DNA of 64,000 nucleotides, taken from contig NZ_CP049199.1 of assembly GCF_011045195.1 (NCBI RefSeq), positions 62,001 to 126,000 of the forward strand, in the 5' to 3' direction. The DNA is from Caulobacter soli (GTDB lineage: Bacteria > Pseudomonadota > Alphaproteobacteria > Caulobacterales > Caulobacteraceae). Shown one piece after another: positions 1-7,859 of the stretch; position 1 is the stretch's first letter; each line of letters starts with the position of its first letter. Both the position numbers and the translations under genes were made by a program. The notes below the pieces were generated by a model that ran no database searches, was not told where the DNA came from, and saw nothing but the letters and a program-made list of their open reading frames with translations.

Positions 1-95
1 GGAGCCCGCCTCCGGCGAACTGACGCCGAACTTCCAAAAACCATTTCATTGACTTGAACGTACGGGGGGGACCCGTGCGACGGGAGAGCCATGCC

Positions 96-446
96 ATGAA
101 ACGTACCGAAGCCGCTCGCGCTGGCGCTGAAAAGCTGATGCGCGCCGAAGCCGCCATCGACGCGGCCCTGCGCGAAACCGCCGAACTGATGGGCCTGCTG
201 CCCTCGCTCCGGCTGGAGTCCAAGCTGTCCGCCGTGCTCGGTCAGGAAGCCGTCGCCAACCTGGGCGAGACCCTGGCCCACATCGTTTCCGCGCGCCGGA
301 CGATCATCGAGACGCACAGCGCCCTGGCCACCGTGCGCACCCAGATTGGTTGCGGCGCCCTGGCCGTCGGCGACCTGGACAAGGGAGTCGAAGTGACGCG
401 CACCACCGGCCGCCTGCAGGCGGTGTCCGGCGGCCTGGCCGCCTGA
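96..446 (+). CDS. Conserved hypothetical protein, 116 aa
   Basis: I do not recognise a family. The protein is Ala-rich and largely helical, opens with MKRTEAARAGAEKLM and has no signal peptide or membrane segment. The ATG at 96 is chosen over the in-frame ATG at 54 because a purine-rich GGGAGAG (81-87) sits at good spacing and the residues between the two starts look non-coding. The pattern of Ala, Leu and Glu suggests a helical bundle, possibly a small cytoplasmic regulator, but nothing in the sequence fixes a role. The next gene follows 55 bp downstream on the same strand, so the two may be co-transcribed. Confidence 0.7.
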   Translation: MKRTEAARAGAEKLMRAEAAIDAALRETAELMGLLPSLRLESKLSAVLGQEAVANLGETLAHIVSARRTIIETHSALATVRTQIGCGALAVGDLDKGVEVTRTTGRLQAVSGGLAA

Positions 447-501
447 CGCCATCTGGTCCGTTCACGGCGCAAGCCGTCCTTAGACTCATGGGAGACGTGC
501 A

Positions 502-726
502 ATGAGCACCGCCCAGACCGTCCAGTCGCAGCAGGACACCTCGGACGACGAGCTCAATGAGTTCCGTCAACACCTGCGCGCTCTTGGACCCGTGCAGCGC
601 CGAATTCTGTCGGTGCTGATGCCCCAGCTGGTGGCTCTCGACAAGGCCGGCGACGCCGATGGCGCGCTGAGCATCATCGAGGAAGTGAAGACCATTCTGT
701 GGGAAGGCCGCCGGACCCGGCATTGA
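502..726 (+). CDS. Small hypothetical protein, 74 aa
   Basis: Short acidic N-terminus (about residues 1-20, Gln/Asp/Glu-rich) followed by a probable helical pair around residues 20-70. There is no cysteine, signal peptide or membrane span. GGGAGA upstream (490-495) is a reasonable ribosome binding site for the ATG at 502. The codon bias is typical of the window (third positions G/C), which supports real coding. It lies in the same orientation as its 5' neighbour with a 55-bp gap. No function can be assigned. Confidence 0.65.
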   Translation: MSTAQTVQSQQDTSDDELNEFRQHLRALGPVQRRILSVLMPQLVALDKAGDADGALSIIEEVKTILWEGRRTRH

Positions 727-766
727 CCGACCGGAGGTTGCTTCTCTGGAATTCTCGTCTGAGGCA

Positions 767-800
767 TGGTGACGCCCGATCTTAGTCTCGGGCGTCACCA
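767..800 (+). other. Perfect 13-bp inverted repeat before the TTG-started gene
   Basis: TGGTGACGCCCGA (767-779) and TCGGGCGTCACCA (788-800) are exact reverse complements around an 8-nt loop. There is no T-run, so it is not a canonical terminator. It ends two bases before the proposed TTG start at 803 and would bury any ribosome binding site there. It could be an operator, a weak terminator for the upstream gene or a translation-blocking stem. Confidence 0.6.
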
Positions 801-802
801 CC

Positions 803-1219
803 TTGCAGCTTCACACCCTCATTTCCCTGATACTGGCGATCCTGGTCTGCGGGTTGGCGATGTGGCGCGGCGATCAGCCCGCGCGGTGGAACGGCGCGAC
901 GCTGCTGGCCTCGTGGCTGGGGTCGATCCTGGTTCACGACCGCGACCCCTACAACGCCGACTACGCCTTGCTGGCGATCGACATCACGACGCTGGTGATC
1001 TTCGCCTGGATCTCGACGCGCAGCCGCCTCCTCTGGACGATCGTCGCCACGGCGTTCATGGCGATCATCGTCGGCTCCCATATCGCGGTGATGATCGACT
1101 TCCGGGTGACCTTCAACACCCTGAAGGCCGGCATGGCGATCTGGAGCTATGGGATCCTGGCGTGCATCGCGTTCGGAACCTGGGCCGGCCGCCATCGTCG
1201 CGATCACGCCCGCTCCTGA
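803..1219 (+). CDS. Small multi-spanning membrane protein, 138 aa
   Basis: Four hydrophobic segments are visible: about residues 3-20, 48-68, 74-96 and 107-128, joined by short loops (one carries HDRDPYNADY). This predicts an inner-membrane protein with four helices. The start is uncertain. TTG at 803 keeps the first hydrophobic segment, while the next in-frame ATG (860) would remove it. A strong hairpin abuts the TTG start. No family is recognised. It ends 5 bp from the convergent mocA-like gene. Confidence 0.6.
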   Translation: MQLHTLISLILAILVCGLAMWRGDQPARWNGATLLASWLGSILVHDRDPYNADYALLAIDITTLVIFAWISTRSRLLWTIVATAFMAIIVGSHIAVMIDFRVTFNTLKAGMAIWSYGILACIAFGTWAGRHRRDHARS

Positions 1220-1223
1220 TCCG

Positions 1224-1844
1224 CTATCGGGTGAGGTCTCCGGGCCGATCGACGTCGAACAGGACACCGGCGTCCCCGCTCTCCACCAGCGCTAGGCGTT
1301 CGTCCAGGGCGGCCAGCACCTCGCGGGCGCCGAGGTCGCCGCCCAGGTTTCGCAGGGCGGGAAAGCAGACCTTTCCGAACAGCACCGGATGGCCGCGCCG
1401 TCCCGAAAAGCATGGCGCGACGGCGTCGACGCCCGGGACCAGGGCCTGGGCCAGGTCTCGCGCCAGGCCGAGCGGAACGCGCGGCATGTCGCCGAGAAAA
1501 ACGAAGGCCGCGTCGCAATCGGTCGGCAGGGCGCGAGCGGCCGCCCGGAGAGAAGCGCCCATGCCCTCGGCGGCGTCGGTCGCCACGACGATGTCGAGAT
1601 CGTCCGCGCGGCCCAGGGCCTGGGCTTGATCGCGGGCGACCTTGGCCAGCTCCGCGTCGCCGTCGGTGACCAGCAGCACGCGTCGCGCGGGGGCCGCGAA
1701 CGCCGCATCCAAGGCGCCGGCCACCAGGGGGCGACCTTCGAACGGCGCCAGCAGCTTGCGGCCGCCGGACTGCTCGGCGAACCGGCGCCCGGCCCCGGCC
1801 GCCAGGACCACGGCGTCGCACCGCGTGCTTTTTCTTTCCGCCAT
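1224..1844 (-). CDS. MobA/MocA-type molybdenum cofactor nucleotidyltransferase
   Basis: The N-terminal [12 protein letters not shown]...GGRKLL pattern is the nucleotide-binding signature of the MobA-like NTP transferases, and FLGDMPRVP (around residue 117) is the acidic metal-binding loop. At 206 aa it matches MocA/MobA-like proteins that attach CMP or GMP to molybdopterin for xanthine dehydrogenase or DMSO-reductase family enzymes. It is divergent from moaA with 29 bp between start codons, so promoters must overlap. With an XdhC-like protein 3 kb away, the cytidylyltransferase (MocA) reading is favoured over guanylyltransferase. That choice is an inference from context. Confidence 0.8.
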   Translation of the reverse strand: MAERKSTRCDAVVLAAGAGRRFAEQSGGRKLLAPFEGRPLVAGALDAAFAAPARRVLLVTDGDAELAKVARDQAQALGRADDLDIVVATDAAEGMGASLRAAARALPTDCDAAFVFLGDMPRVPLGLARDLAQALVPGVDAVAPCFSGRRGHPVLFGKVCFPALRNLGGDLGAREVLAALDERLALVESGDAGVLFDVDRPGDLTR

Positions 1845-1873
1845 GCCGTCGCGCGCCTATCTTACAGACAGAC

Positions 1874-2920
1874 ATGACGCCCTATGACGCCAGCCCCGCG
1901 CAAGCGGTTACCCGCGCCTCGCGCCCGCCAAGCCGTCTGATCGACGGTTTCGGCCGCGCGGTGACCTATCTGCGCGTCTCGGTCACCGACCGTTGCGACC
2001 TGCGCTGCACCTACTGCATGGCCGAGCACATGACCTTCCTGCCCAAGGCGGAGGTCCTGTCGCTGGAGGAGCTGGACCGCCTGGCTTCGACCTTCGTGGG
2101 CCTGGGCGTGCGCAAGCTGCGGCTGACGGGCGGCGAGCCCCTGGTGCGCAAGGGGATCATGACCCTGGTCGAGCGGCTGTCGCGGCATCTGGCCAGCGGG
2201 GCCCTGGACGAGCTGACCCTGACCACCAACGGCACCCAGCTGGCCGCTCACGCCGCCGACCTGGCGCGGCTGGGCGTGCGGCGGATCAATGTCTCGCTCG
2301 ACACCCTTAAGCCCGACCTGTTTCGCAAGCTGACCCGGGGCGGGGACCTGTCCAAGGTGCTGGCGGGGGTCGACGCGGCCCTGGCCGCCGGCATCCAGGT
2401 CAAGATCAACGCCGTGGCCCTCAAGCACGACAACGCCCGGGAACTGCCGGCCCTGATCCAATGGGCCCATGGCCTGGGCGCCGACATGACCCTGATCGAG
2501 ACCATGCCTTTGGGCGAGGTCGAGGTGGATCGCACCGAGCAGTACCTGTCGCTGAAGGACGTCCGGCGCGACCTGGCCTCGTTCTGGACCCTGACGGATC
2601 TCGCCTACGCCACCGGCGGCCCGGCCCGCTATGTCCGCGTCGAGGAGACCGGCGGGCGACTGGGCTTCATCACGCCGCTCAGTCACAATTTCTGCGAGGC
2701 CTGCAATCGGGTGCGCCTGACCTGCACGGGCACCCTGCACACCTGCCTGGGCCGCGATGACGCCAGCGACCTGCGGGCGGTGATCCGCGACGGGGCCAGC
2801 GACGCGGAACTGGAGCGGGCGATCTTCATGGCGATCGGCGCCAAGCCCGAGGGTCACGACTTCCACATCGACGCCCTGCGGCCGGCCGTGGCCCGTCACA
2901 TGTCGACGACGGGCGGCTGA
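1874..2920 (+). CDS. moaA: GTP 3',8-cyclase MoaA
   Basis: Radical SAM enzyme for the first step of molybdopterin synthesis, turning GTP into 3',8-cyclo-7,8-dihydro-GTP. Visible are the SAM-cluster motif C41-x3-C45-x2-C48 and the [10 protein letters not shown] segment. The C-terminal second cluster motif is [14 protein letters not shown]. The final Gly-Gly dipeptide typical of MoaA is also present. Length 348 aa is normal. It heads a tight run moaA-moaD-moaE-moaB-moaC, with only 2 bp to the moaD start. Confidence 0.96.
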   Translation: MTPYDASPAQAVTRASRPPSRLIDGFGRAVTYLRVSVTDRCDLRCTYCMAEHMTFLPKAEVLSLEELDRLASTFVGLGVRKLRLTGGEPLVRKGIMTLVERLSRHLASGALDELTLTTNGTQLAAHAADLARLGVRRINVSLDTLKPDLFRKLTRGGDLSKVLAGVDAALAAGIQVKINAVALKHDNARELPALIQWAHGLGADMTLIETMPLGEVEVDRTEQYLSLKDVRRDLASFWTLTDLAYATGGPARYVRVEETGGRLGFITPLSHNFCEACNRVRLTCTGTLHTCLGRDDASDLRAVIRDGASDAELERAIFMAIGAKPEGHDFHIDALRPAVARHMSTTGG

Positions 2921-2922
2921 TC

Positions 2923-3162
2923 GTGGCGCGGGTGCTGCTGTTCGGACGACTGGCCGACCTGGCCGGCTGGCGCGATCGTCTCGTCGAGGCCTCGTCCCTG
3001 GCGAGCTTGCGCGACCTGCTGGCGGCCGGCGACGCCGCGCTGGGCGAGGCCCTGACGGGTCCCGGCGTGCAGGTGGCGGTCGACAAGGTCGTGGTCCGGG
3101 GCGAGGCCAGCCTGGCCGCCGCCACCGAAGTGGCCTTCCTGCCGCCGATGAGCGGCGGATGA
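2923..3162 (+). CDS. moaD: Molybdopterin synthase sulfur-carrier subunit MoaD
   Basis: A 79-residue ubiquitin-like protein ending in PPMSGG. The C-terminal Gly-Gly is the site that is adenylated and thiocarboxylated to carry sulfur to MoaE. The start is GTG, 2 bp after the moaA stop. The last codons overlap the moaE start by 4 bp (ATGA), which suggests translational coupling and equal subunit supply. No moeB-type activating enzyme is in the window, so the sulfurtransfer partner must lie elsewhere. Confidence 0.92.
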   Translation: MARVLLFGRLADLAGWRDRLVEASSLASLRDLLAAGDAALGEALTGPGVQVAVDKVVVRGEASLAAATEVAFLPPMSGG

Positions 3163-3599
3163 TCACCCTCGTCGCCGAACCCTTCGAGCCGGGCGAGATC
3201 CTGACCGCCTTCTGCGCCGGCCGTGACGAGACCGGGGCGGTGGCCAGCTTCGTCGGCCTGGCGCGGGCCGAGCGGGGCCAGGCCCTGGCGCTGGAGCTGG
3301 AGGCCTATCCCGGCTTCACCGACACCGCGATCGCCGCCTTCGCCGACGAGGCCAAGGCGCGGTTCGAGCTGCAGGACTACCGCATCGTCCACCGCATCGG
3401 CCGCATCGCGCCGGGCGAGGCCATCGTCTTCGTGGCCACGGCGGCGGGCCATCGCCGCGCCGCCTTCGAGGCCTGCGATTTCCTGATGGACTACCTCAAG
3501 AGCCGCGCGCCCTTCTGGAAGAAGGAGCACGGCCCGGACGGCGGCCGCTGGATCGAGCCGACGGCTCAGGATAGGACCGACGCGCAGCGCTGGGACTAG
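3159..3599 (+). CDS. moaE: Molybdopterin synthase catalytic subunit MoaE
   Basis: Large subunit of molybdopterin synthase; with MoaD it puts two sulfurs into cyclic pyranopterin monophosphate. Family marks are GAVASFVGLAR near the N-terminus, HRIGRIAPGE, and the Lys-containing stretch DYLKSRAPFWKKE, which carries the active-site and MoaD-contacting lysines. Length 146 aa is typical. The ATG overlaps the moaD stop by 4 bp, which fixes the start. Confidence 0.95.
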   Translation: MITLVAEPFEPGEILTAFCAGRDETGAVASFVGLARAERGQALALELEAYPGFTDTAIAAFADEAKARFELQDYRIVHRIGRIAPGEAIVFVATAAGHRRAAFEACDFLMDYLKSRAPFWKKEHGPDGGRWIEPTAQDRTDAQRWD

Positions 3600-3608
3600 G
3601 AGAAGAAG

Positions 3609-4160
3609 ATGTCGGCAGGTCTAACCCCCGGCGGCGGTATCAAGCCGGAGCTTCCGTTCAAGCCGGTCCGCGTGGCGATCCTGACCGTGTCGGACACCCG
3701 CGACGAGACCACCGACACCTCCGGCCAGCTGCTGGTCGACCGCGTGAAGGCCGCCGGGCACGCGCTGGCCGGCCGGGCGGTGGTCCGCGACGAGATCGAG
3801 ACCATCCGCAAGACCGTCCGCGACTGGATCGCCGGCGGCCAGGTCGACGCCATCGTCACCACCGGCGGCACCGGCCTGACGGGCCGCGACATCACGGTGG
3901 AGGCCCTGGAGCCGCTGTTCGACAAGAAGATCGACGGCTTCTCGGTGGTGTTCCACCTGGTCAGCTACGCCTCGGTGGGCCTGTCGACCCTGCAGAGCCG
4001 GGCCACGGCCGGCCTGATCGACGGTGTCTTCGTGTTCTGCCTGCCGGGCAGCAACGGGGCGGTCAAGGACGGCTGGGACAAGGTCATCGCGGCCCAGCTC
4101 GACAGCCGCCACAAGCCCTGCAACATGGTCGAACTGATGCCCCGACTCCTAGAGCAATAG
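3609..4160 (+). CDS. moaB: Molybdenum cofactor biosynthesis protein MoaB
   Basis: MoaB/MogA-fold protein of 183 aa that binds molybdopterin (adenylylation step in organisms where MoaB replaces MogA). The strongest motif is [11 protein letters not shown] followed by EALEPLF, the shared MPT-binding loop, with [12 protein letters not shown] later. The start at 3609 is preceded by AGGAGAAGA, a strong ribosome binding site, 9 bp after moaE. Context in the moa operon supports the call. No separate mogA is in the window. Confidence 0.92.
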   Translation: MSAGLTPGGGIKPELPFKPVRVAILTVSDTRDETTDTSGQLLVDRVKAAGHALAGRAVVRDEIETIRKTVRDWIAGGQVDAIVTTGGTGLTGRDITVEALEPLFDKKIDGFSVVFHLVSYASVGLSTLQSRATAGLIDGVFVFCLPGSNGAVKDGWDKVIAAQLDSRHKPCNMVELMPRLLEQ

Positions 4161-4173
4161 GACTGCTGGAACA

Positions 4174-4644
4174 GTGACTCGCCTGACCCACATCGACGAC
4201 CAGGGCCGCGCCCGCATGGTCGACGTCTCCGACAAGGCCGAGACGGTCCGCGAGGCGATCGCCGTCGGCTTCGTGCGGATGCGGCCCTCGACCCTGGAGC
4301 TGGCCATATCGGGAACCGGCCGCAAGGGCGACGTGCGCGCCGTGGCCGAGATCGCGGGCGTCATGGCGGCCAAGAAAACCGCCGACCTGATCCCGCTGTG
4401 CCATCCCCTGGCCCTGTCCAAGGTCGAGGTCTCGGTCGAGGCGGCCGAGGGCGGTCTGGCGGTGATGGCTCGGGTCAAGCTGAAGGGCCAGACGGGCGTG
4501 GAGATGGAGGCCCTGACCGCCGTTTCGGTGGCCTGCCTGACGATCTATGACATGCTCAAGGCCGCCGAGAAGGGCATGGTCATCGAGGCCGTGCGCCTGG
4601 CCGAGAAGACCGGCGGCAAGTCGGGCGACTGGCGGGCGGAGTAG
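4174..4644 (+). CDS. moaC: Cyclic pyranopterin monophosphate synthase MoaC
   Basis: Acts right after MoaA, converting 3',8-cyclo-dihydro-GTP to cyclic pyranopterin monophosphate. The motif [15 protein letters not shown] and the stretch [23 protein letters not shown] are diagnostic. Length 156 aa is standard. The start is GTG at 4174 with CTGGA upstream; no ATG in frame is closer. It is the last gene of the moa run and is followed by a stem-loop terminator at 4656. Confidence 0.95.
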   Translation: MTRLTHIDDQGRARMVDVSDKAETVREAIAVGFVRMRPSTLELAISGTGRKGDVRAVAEIAGVMAAKKTADLIPLCHPLALSKVEVSVEAAEGGLAVMARVKLKGQTGVEMEALTAVSVACLTIYDMLKAAEKGMVIEAVRLAEKTGGKSGDWRAE

Positions 4645-4655
4645 GGCTTTTGAAT

Positions 4656-4684
4656 CCCTCTCTCTAGAGAGAGGGGGTTTTATA
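4656..4684 (+). terminator. Terminator after moaC
   Basis: A 10-bp perfect palindromic arm (CCCTCTCTCT against AGAGAGAGGG) is followed by GGTTTTAT. It lies between moaC and the convergent xdhC-like gene, whose stop codon overlaps its end. The same CTCTCT/AGAGAG arm recurs in the repeat near 43.85-44.10 kb, so this may be a fragment of that repeat family used as a terminator. Confidence 0.7.
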
Positions 4685-5702
4685 GACGCCGCGCCAGCGC
4701 CGGTTGCCCGTGCCGGGTGGCCATGATCTCGCCGATCACCGCCACGGCCACCTCGAACGGCGCCTTGCCGCCCAGGTCCAGGCCGATCGGGGCGCGCAGC
4801 TTTTGCAGGTCCCGCTCGCCCACGCCGGCCGCGCGCAGGCGGTCCAGCCGCTCGCCCAACCGCCGCCGCGCGCCCAGCAGGCCGACATAGGGCGCGGCCG
4901 AGGGCAGGGCGGCCAGCAGGGCCTGGTGGTCGACGTCCTGGTCGTGGCCGCAGATCGCCACCGCCGTCCAGGCGTCCAGGCCGATCGCCGCCGCCGCGCT
5001 GGCGACCGCGTCGCGACGATAGGCCACGCCGGCCAGGGGCGGCGGCGCGGTCGGGCCCTTGGGGCGGACCAGGGTGGTCTGGAAACCGGACTGGGCGCCC
5101 AGGCTGGCGACAGCCAGGGCGGTCGGGTCGCCGCCGAACACCACCAGGCGGGGCGGCGGATCGAAGCGGCGCGAAAAGGCCTGCGGCCAGGCCGAGACGA
5201 ACTCCGGCAGGGGCGCGCACAGCCGCCGCTCGCCGTCGCTGATCCAGATCGCCGGCGCCCGGGCGGCCGCCAGGGCCAGCAGTTCGCGGGCCGCCGCATC
5301 GTCCGGGGCGATGCGTTCGACCAGGATCTCGATCCGGGCCCCGCACAGCAGGCGGATGTCGGGCCAGGGACTGCCCTCGCCATAGACCAGTCGCCGGGGG
5401 CGGCCGTCGGCGACGCAGGCGCGGGCGTGATCCTCGACGTCGGCCTCGATGCAGCCGCCCGACAGGAAGCCCGCGCGCGTCGCCGCGCCCGCCGCGTCCT
5501 GGCCGAACACCATCTGGGTGCCGATCGGCCGGGGACCGCCGTCGCCGAGTGAAATAATCGTCGCCAACGCGGCGGGACCGCACATCAGCGCTCGAGCCAG
5601 GGCGGGGCGCATGTCGTCGGCCAGGCCGAACAGGGGCCAGTCGCCAGGGGCTTCGGCGGCCAAGTCGAGCGCGAGATCGGGAAGCTTCATTGGGGCGGAC
5701 AT
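4680..5702 (-). CDS. XdhC/CoxI-family molybdoenzyme maturation protein
   Basis: A 340-aa protein with an N-terminal XdhC_CoxI domain, marked by the GFLSGGCIEADV loop (around residues 78-89). A C-terminal Rossmann region begins at RLVVFGGDPTALAV. Family members bind and protect molybdopterin cofactor and help insert it, often with a sulfurated Mo, into xanthine dehydrogenase or CO dehydrogenase-type hydroxylases. It converges on the moa operon. No molybdoenzyme structural gene is in the window, so its client is unknown. Confidence 0.82.
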   Translation of the reverse strand: MSAPMKLPDLALDLAAEAPGDWPLFGLADDMRPALARALMCGPAALATIISLGDGGPRPIGTQMVFGQDAAGAATRAGFLSGGCIEADVEDHARACVADGRPRRLVYGEGSPWPDIRLLCGARIEILVERIAPDDAAARELLALAAARAPAIWISDGERRLCAPLPEFVSAWPQAFSRRFDPPPRLVVFGGDPTALAVASLGAQSGFQTTLVRPKGPTAPPPLAGVAYRRDAVASAAAAIGLDAWTAVAICGHDQDVDHQALLAALPSAAPYVGLLGARRRLGERLDRLRAAGVGERDLQKLRAPIGLDLGGKAPFEVAVAVIGEIMATRHGQPALARRL

Positions 5703-5789
5703 TAACCCCTCGGCAAGTTTCCAGAAACGCCTTCTTCAAACCTTGGGGCGTACGGTTCGCGTCATTGGTGTTCATCCGCACGGATTTCC

Positions 5790-6665
5790 ATGTCGCTTTC
5801 CGTTTCCAAGCTCGGTCTCGCCGCCGCCCAGTTCGGGCTGGACGGCATGAGTGCGTCGCCGCGCGCCCGGTCGCCGGAAACCGAAGCTCGCGACATCCTC
5901 GGCATCGCCGCCCGCGCCCGTCTGTCGGTGCTGGACGTGTCCGGCAACTACGGCCGGGCCGAGCAGGTGCTGGGTGATCTGATCCCGCGTCCCGTGCCGT
6001 TCCGCGTCACCCTGTCGGCCGCTCGCGCCGATCGCGGTCCCGACTTCGTCGAGGCCGAGGCCCGCGCCTCCCTGCGCCGCCTGGCCCTGGAGCGCGCCGA
6101 CGCCATCATCGTGTCCTCGCCCTCCGAACTGTTCGGCGCCCATGGCGCGGCGGTCTGGGACCGCCTGGCCCGGCTGCGTGACGAAGGCCTGTTCGCCAAG
6201 ATCGGCGTCGCGGCCCACGCCAGCGACGATCCGGTGGGCGTGGCCCGCCGCTTCAAGCCCGACATCCTGCAAGCCCCCGCCAGCCTGCTGGACCAGCGTC
6301 TGCTGGCCGATGGCTCGCTGCAACGCATCGCCGGCATGGGCGTGGAAGTGCAGCTGCGCTCGATCTTCCTGAACGGCCTGCTGTTCCTGCCGCCCGACCG
6401 CGTTCCCGCCCAGCTGAAGGGGGCCTCGGGCCGCCTGTCGAAGGTGCGCCGGATGATCGCCGAGGGCCGTTCCGATCCGCTGCAGGCCGCGCTGGGCTTC
6501 GCCCTGTCGCGCGTCGAGGCCAGCGCCGTCCTGGTGGGCGTCACCTCGGCCGCCGAGCTTTCCGCCGTGGTCGCCGCCGCTTCCAGCCCGCCCCCCGACC
6601 TCGATTGGGACGACATGGCCATCGACGATCCGGTGGCCCTGGACCCGCGACGTTGGGTCGCCTGA
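5790..6665 (+). CDS. Aldo/keto reductase-fold protein lacking Lys and His of the catalytic tetrad
   Basis: The opening LGLAAAQFGLDG and VLDVSGNYGRAEQVLGDLI match the AKR family, with the usual Asp49 and Tyr54 present. The strand where AKRs carry the catalytic Lys reads FRVTLS (about 71-76) with no Lys. The 'HS' position reads IIVSSPSEL (about 107-113), with Ser where His is expected. Length 291 aa is near normal. It is followed 65 bp later by a SpsF-type cytidylyltransferase, a pairing seen in surface-glycan gene sets. It may bind a nucleotide or sugar without reducing it. Family assignment is firm; function is inferred. Confidence 0.75.
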   Translation: MSLSVSKLGLAAAQFGLDGMSASPRARSPETEARDILGIAARARLSVLDVSGNYGRAEQVLGDLIPRPVPFRVTLSAARADRGPDFVEAEARASLRRLALERADAIIVSSPSELFGAHGAAVWDRLARLRDEGLFAKIGVAAHASDDPVGVARRFKPDILQAPASLLDQRLLADGSLQRIAGMGVEVQLRSIFLNGLLFLPPDRVPAQLKGASGRLSKVRRMIAEGRSDPLQAALGFALSRVEASAVLVGVTSAAELSAVVAAASSPPPDLDWDDMAIDDPVALDPRRWVA

Positions 6666-6730
6666 CGATCAGGCGAATCGAAGCTCAGCCTCCGAATGAG
6701 CGCTGAGACAGAAAGAGGGAGCCGAACGCC

Positions 6731-7435
6731 ATGATCCTCGCCGTCGTCCAGGCCCGCATGGGCTCCAAGCGTCTGCCCGGCAAGGCTGTCGCCACCCTCC
6801 AGGGCCAGCCGATGATCCTGCGCCAGCTGGAGCGGCTGCGCAGCGCCCGACGCCTGAACAAGATCATCGTCGCCACCAGCAGCGACGCCGCCGACGATGG
6901 CCTGGCCGGTCTGGTGGTGTCGCGCGGCTACGCCGTGCATCGCGGTTCGGGCAGCGACATTCTCGACCGCATCGCCCGCTGCGCCGAGGCCGCCGGTCCT
7001 GTCAGCCACATCGTGCGGATCAAGGGCGACGCTCCGTTCGTCGATCCCGCCGTGGTCGACGAAGCCGTCCGCCTGGCCCAGGTCACGGGCGCGGCCTATA
7101 CCTCCAACCGCGTCGAGCGCACCTATCCGGCCGGGCTGGAGGTCGAGGTGATCACCGTCGAGGCGCTGCGCGCCGCCGCCGCCGAGGTTCGCGATCCCCT
7201 GGCCATGATCTCGCCGACCGCCGCCATCCGCGAACGGCCCGACCGCTTCCGCCAGGCCCACCTCAAGACCCACCGCGACTGGTCGCATTACGACTGGCGC
7301 GTGAAGACCCCGGCCGACCTCGCCTTCGCCCGTACGATATATGACGCGCTCTACGCGGCCGACCCTGGGTTTTCGATGCACGACGTGCTGGACTTGGTGG
7401 AGAGCCACCAGGATCTGGGCCGCTTCGCCGCCTAA
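6731..7435 (+). CDS. SpsF-type cytidylyltransferase (acylneuraminate/KDO CMP-transferase family)
   Basis: A 234-aa nucleotidyltransferase with N-terminal VVQARMGSKRLPGK, the nucleotide-binding loop of SpsF and CMP-sugar synthetases, then IIVATSSDAADD and RIKGDAPFVDP, the metal/sugar loop. SpsF relatives activate acidic or nine-carbon sugars with CMP for spore coat, capsule or flagellin glycosylation. GAGGGAG (6715-6721) precedes the ATG at 6731. With the AKR-like gene upstream it forms a two-gene unit. No glycosyltransferase lies nearby, so the end product is unknown. Confidence 0.8.
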   Translation: MILAVVQARMGSKRLPGKAVATLQGQPMILRQLERLRSARRLNKIIVATSSDAADDGLAGLVVSRGYAVHRGSGSDILDRIARCAEAAGPVSHIVRIKGDAPFVDPAVVDEAVRLAQVTGAAYTSNRVERTYPAGLEVEVITVEALRAAAAEVRDPLAMISPTAAIRERPDRFRQAHLKTHRDWSHYDWRVKTPADLAFARTIYDALYAADPGFSMHDVLDLVESHQDLGRFAA

Positions 7436-7497
7436 GCTCCATGTTGGTTGGCCCCGCGTTCCGGCGGGCCTCATAAAAACAACGGGGAGCTATATTG

Positions 7498-7785
7498 ATG
7501 AAGAAGTTTGGCCTGATCGTCGCCCTTTCGGCGCTTCTGCCGGTGTCGGCCCTCGTCGGCGCGAGCACCGCCGCCGCTGAATCCGCCCTGGAAAAGGTCC
7601 TGATCGGCAAGCTGCTTTACGACGCCGACGGCAAGAAGCTGGCCCCGATCTACAAGATCGACCCCAGCGGCTCGCCCCAGATCCTGCTCGACGGCAAGGC
7701 CATCACGGTGCCGATGTCCAGCCTGACCGAGGTGGACGGCAAGTTCACCACCAAGCTGACCAAGCGCGATCTGATGACGTCCTGA
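7498..7785 (+). CDS. Small exported protein, 95 aa
   Basis: MKKFGLIVALSALLPVSALVG...AAA is a classic Sec signal peptide with likely cleavage after residues 25-27. The mature 70-residue part has a short-strand pattern (LIGKLLYDADGKKLAPIYKID...ILLDGKAITVPMSSL) that resembles a PRC-barrel-like or small beta protein. The ATG at 7498 is used because GGGGAG (7484-7489) is well placed; the TTG three bases earlier is not needed. Family unknown. Confidence 0.75.
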   Translation: MKKFGLIVALSALLPVSALVGASTAAAESALEKVLIGKLLYDADGKKLAPIYKIDPSGSPQILLDGKAITVPMSSLTEVDGKFTTKLTKRDLMTS

Positions 7786-7815
7786 TATCTCTGACAGTAA
7801 GCGTTACGCGTAAAC

Positions 7816-7855
7816 GGCCTCCGCCCTCGCCAGGGCGGAGGCCGCGTCGTTTTTC
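7816..7855. terminator. Bidirectional terminator between the exported protein and ald
   Basis: Arms GGCCTCCGCCCT and AGGGCGGAGGCC pair perfectly over 12 bp with a 4-nt loop and are followed by GCGTCGTTTTT. The stem is strong on both strands and sits between convergent genes. Only the + strand has a clear U-tract. Confidence 0.8.
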
Positions 7856-7859
7856 GGGC

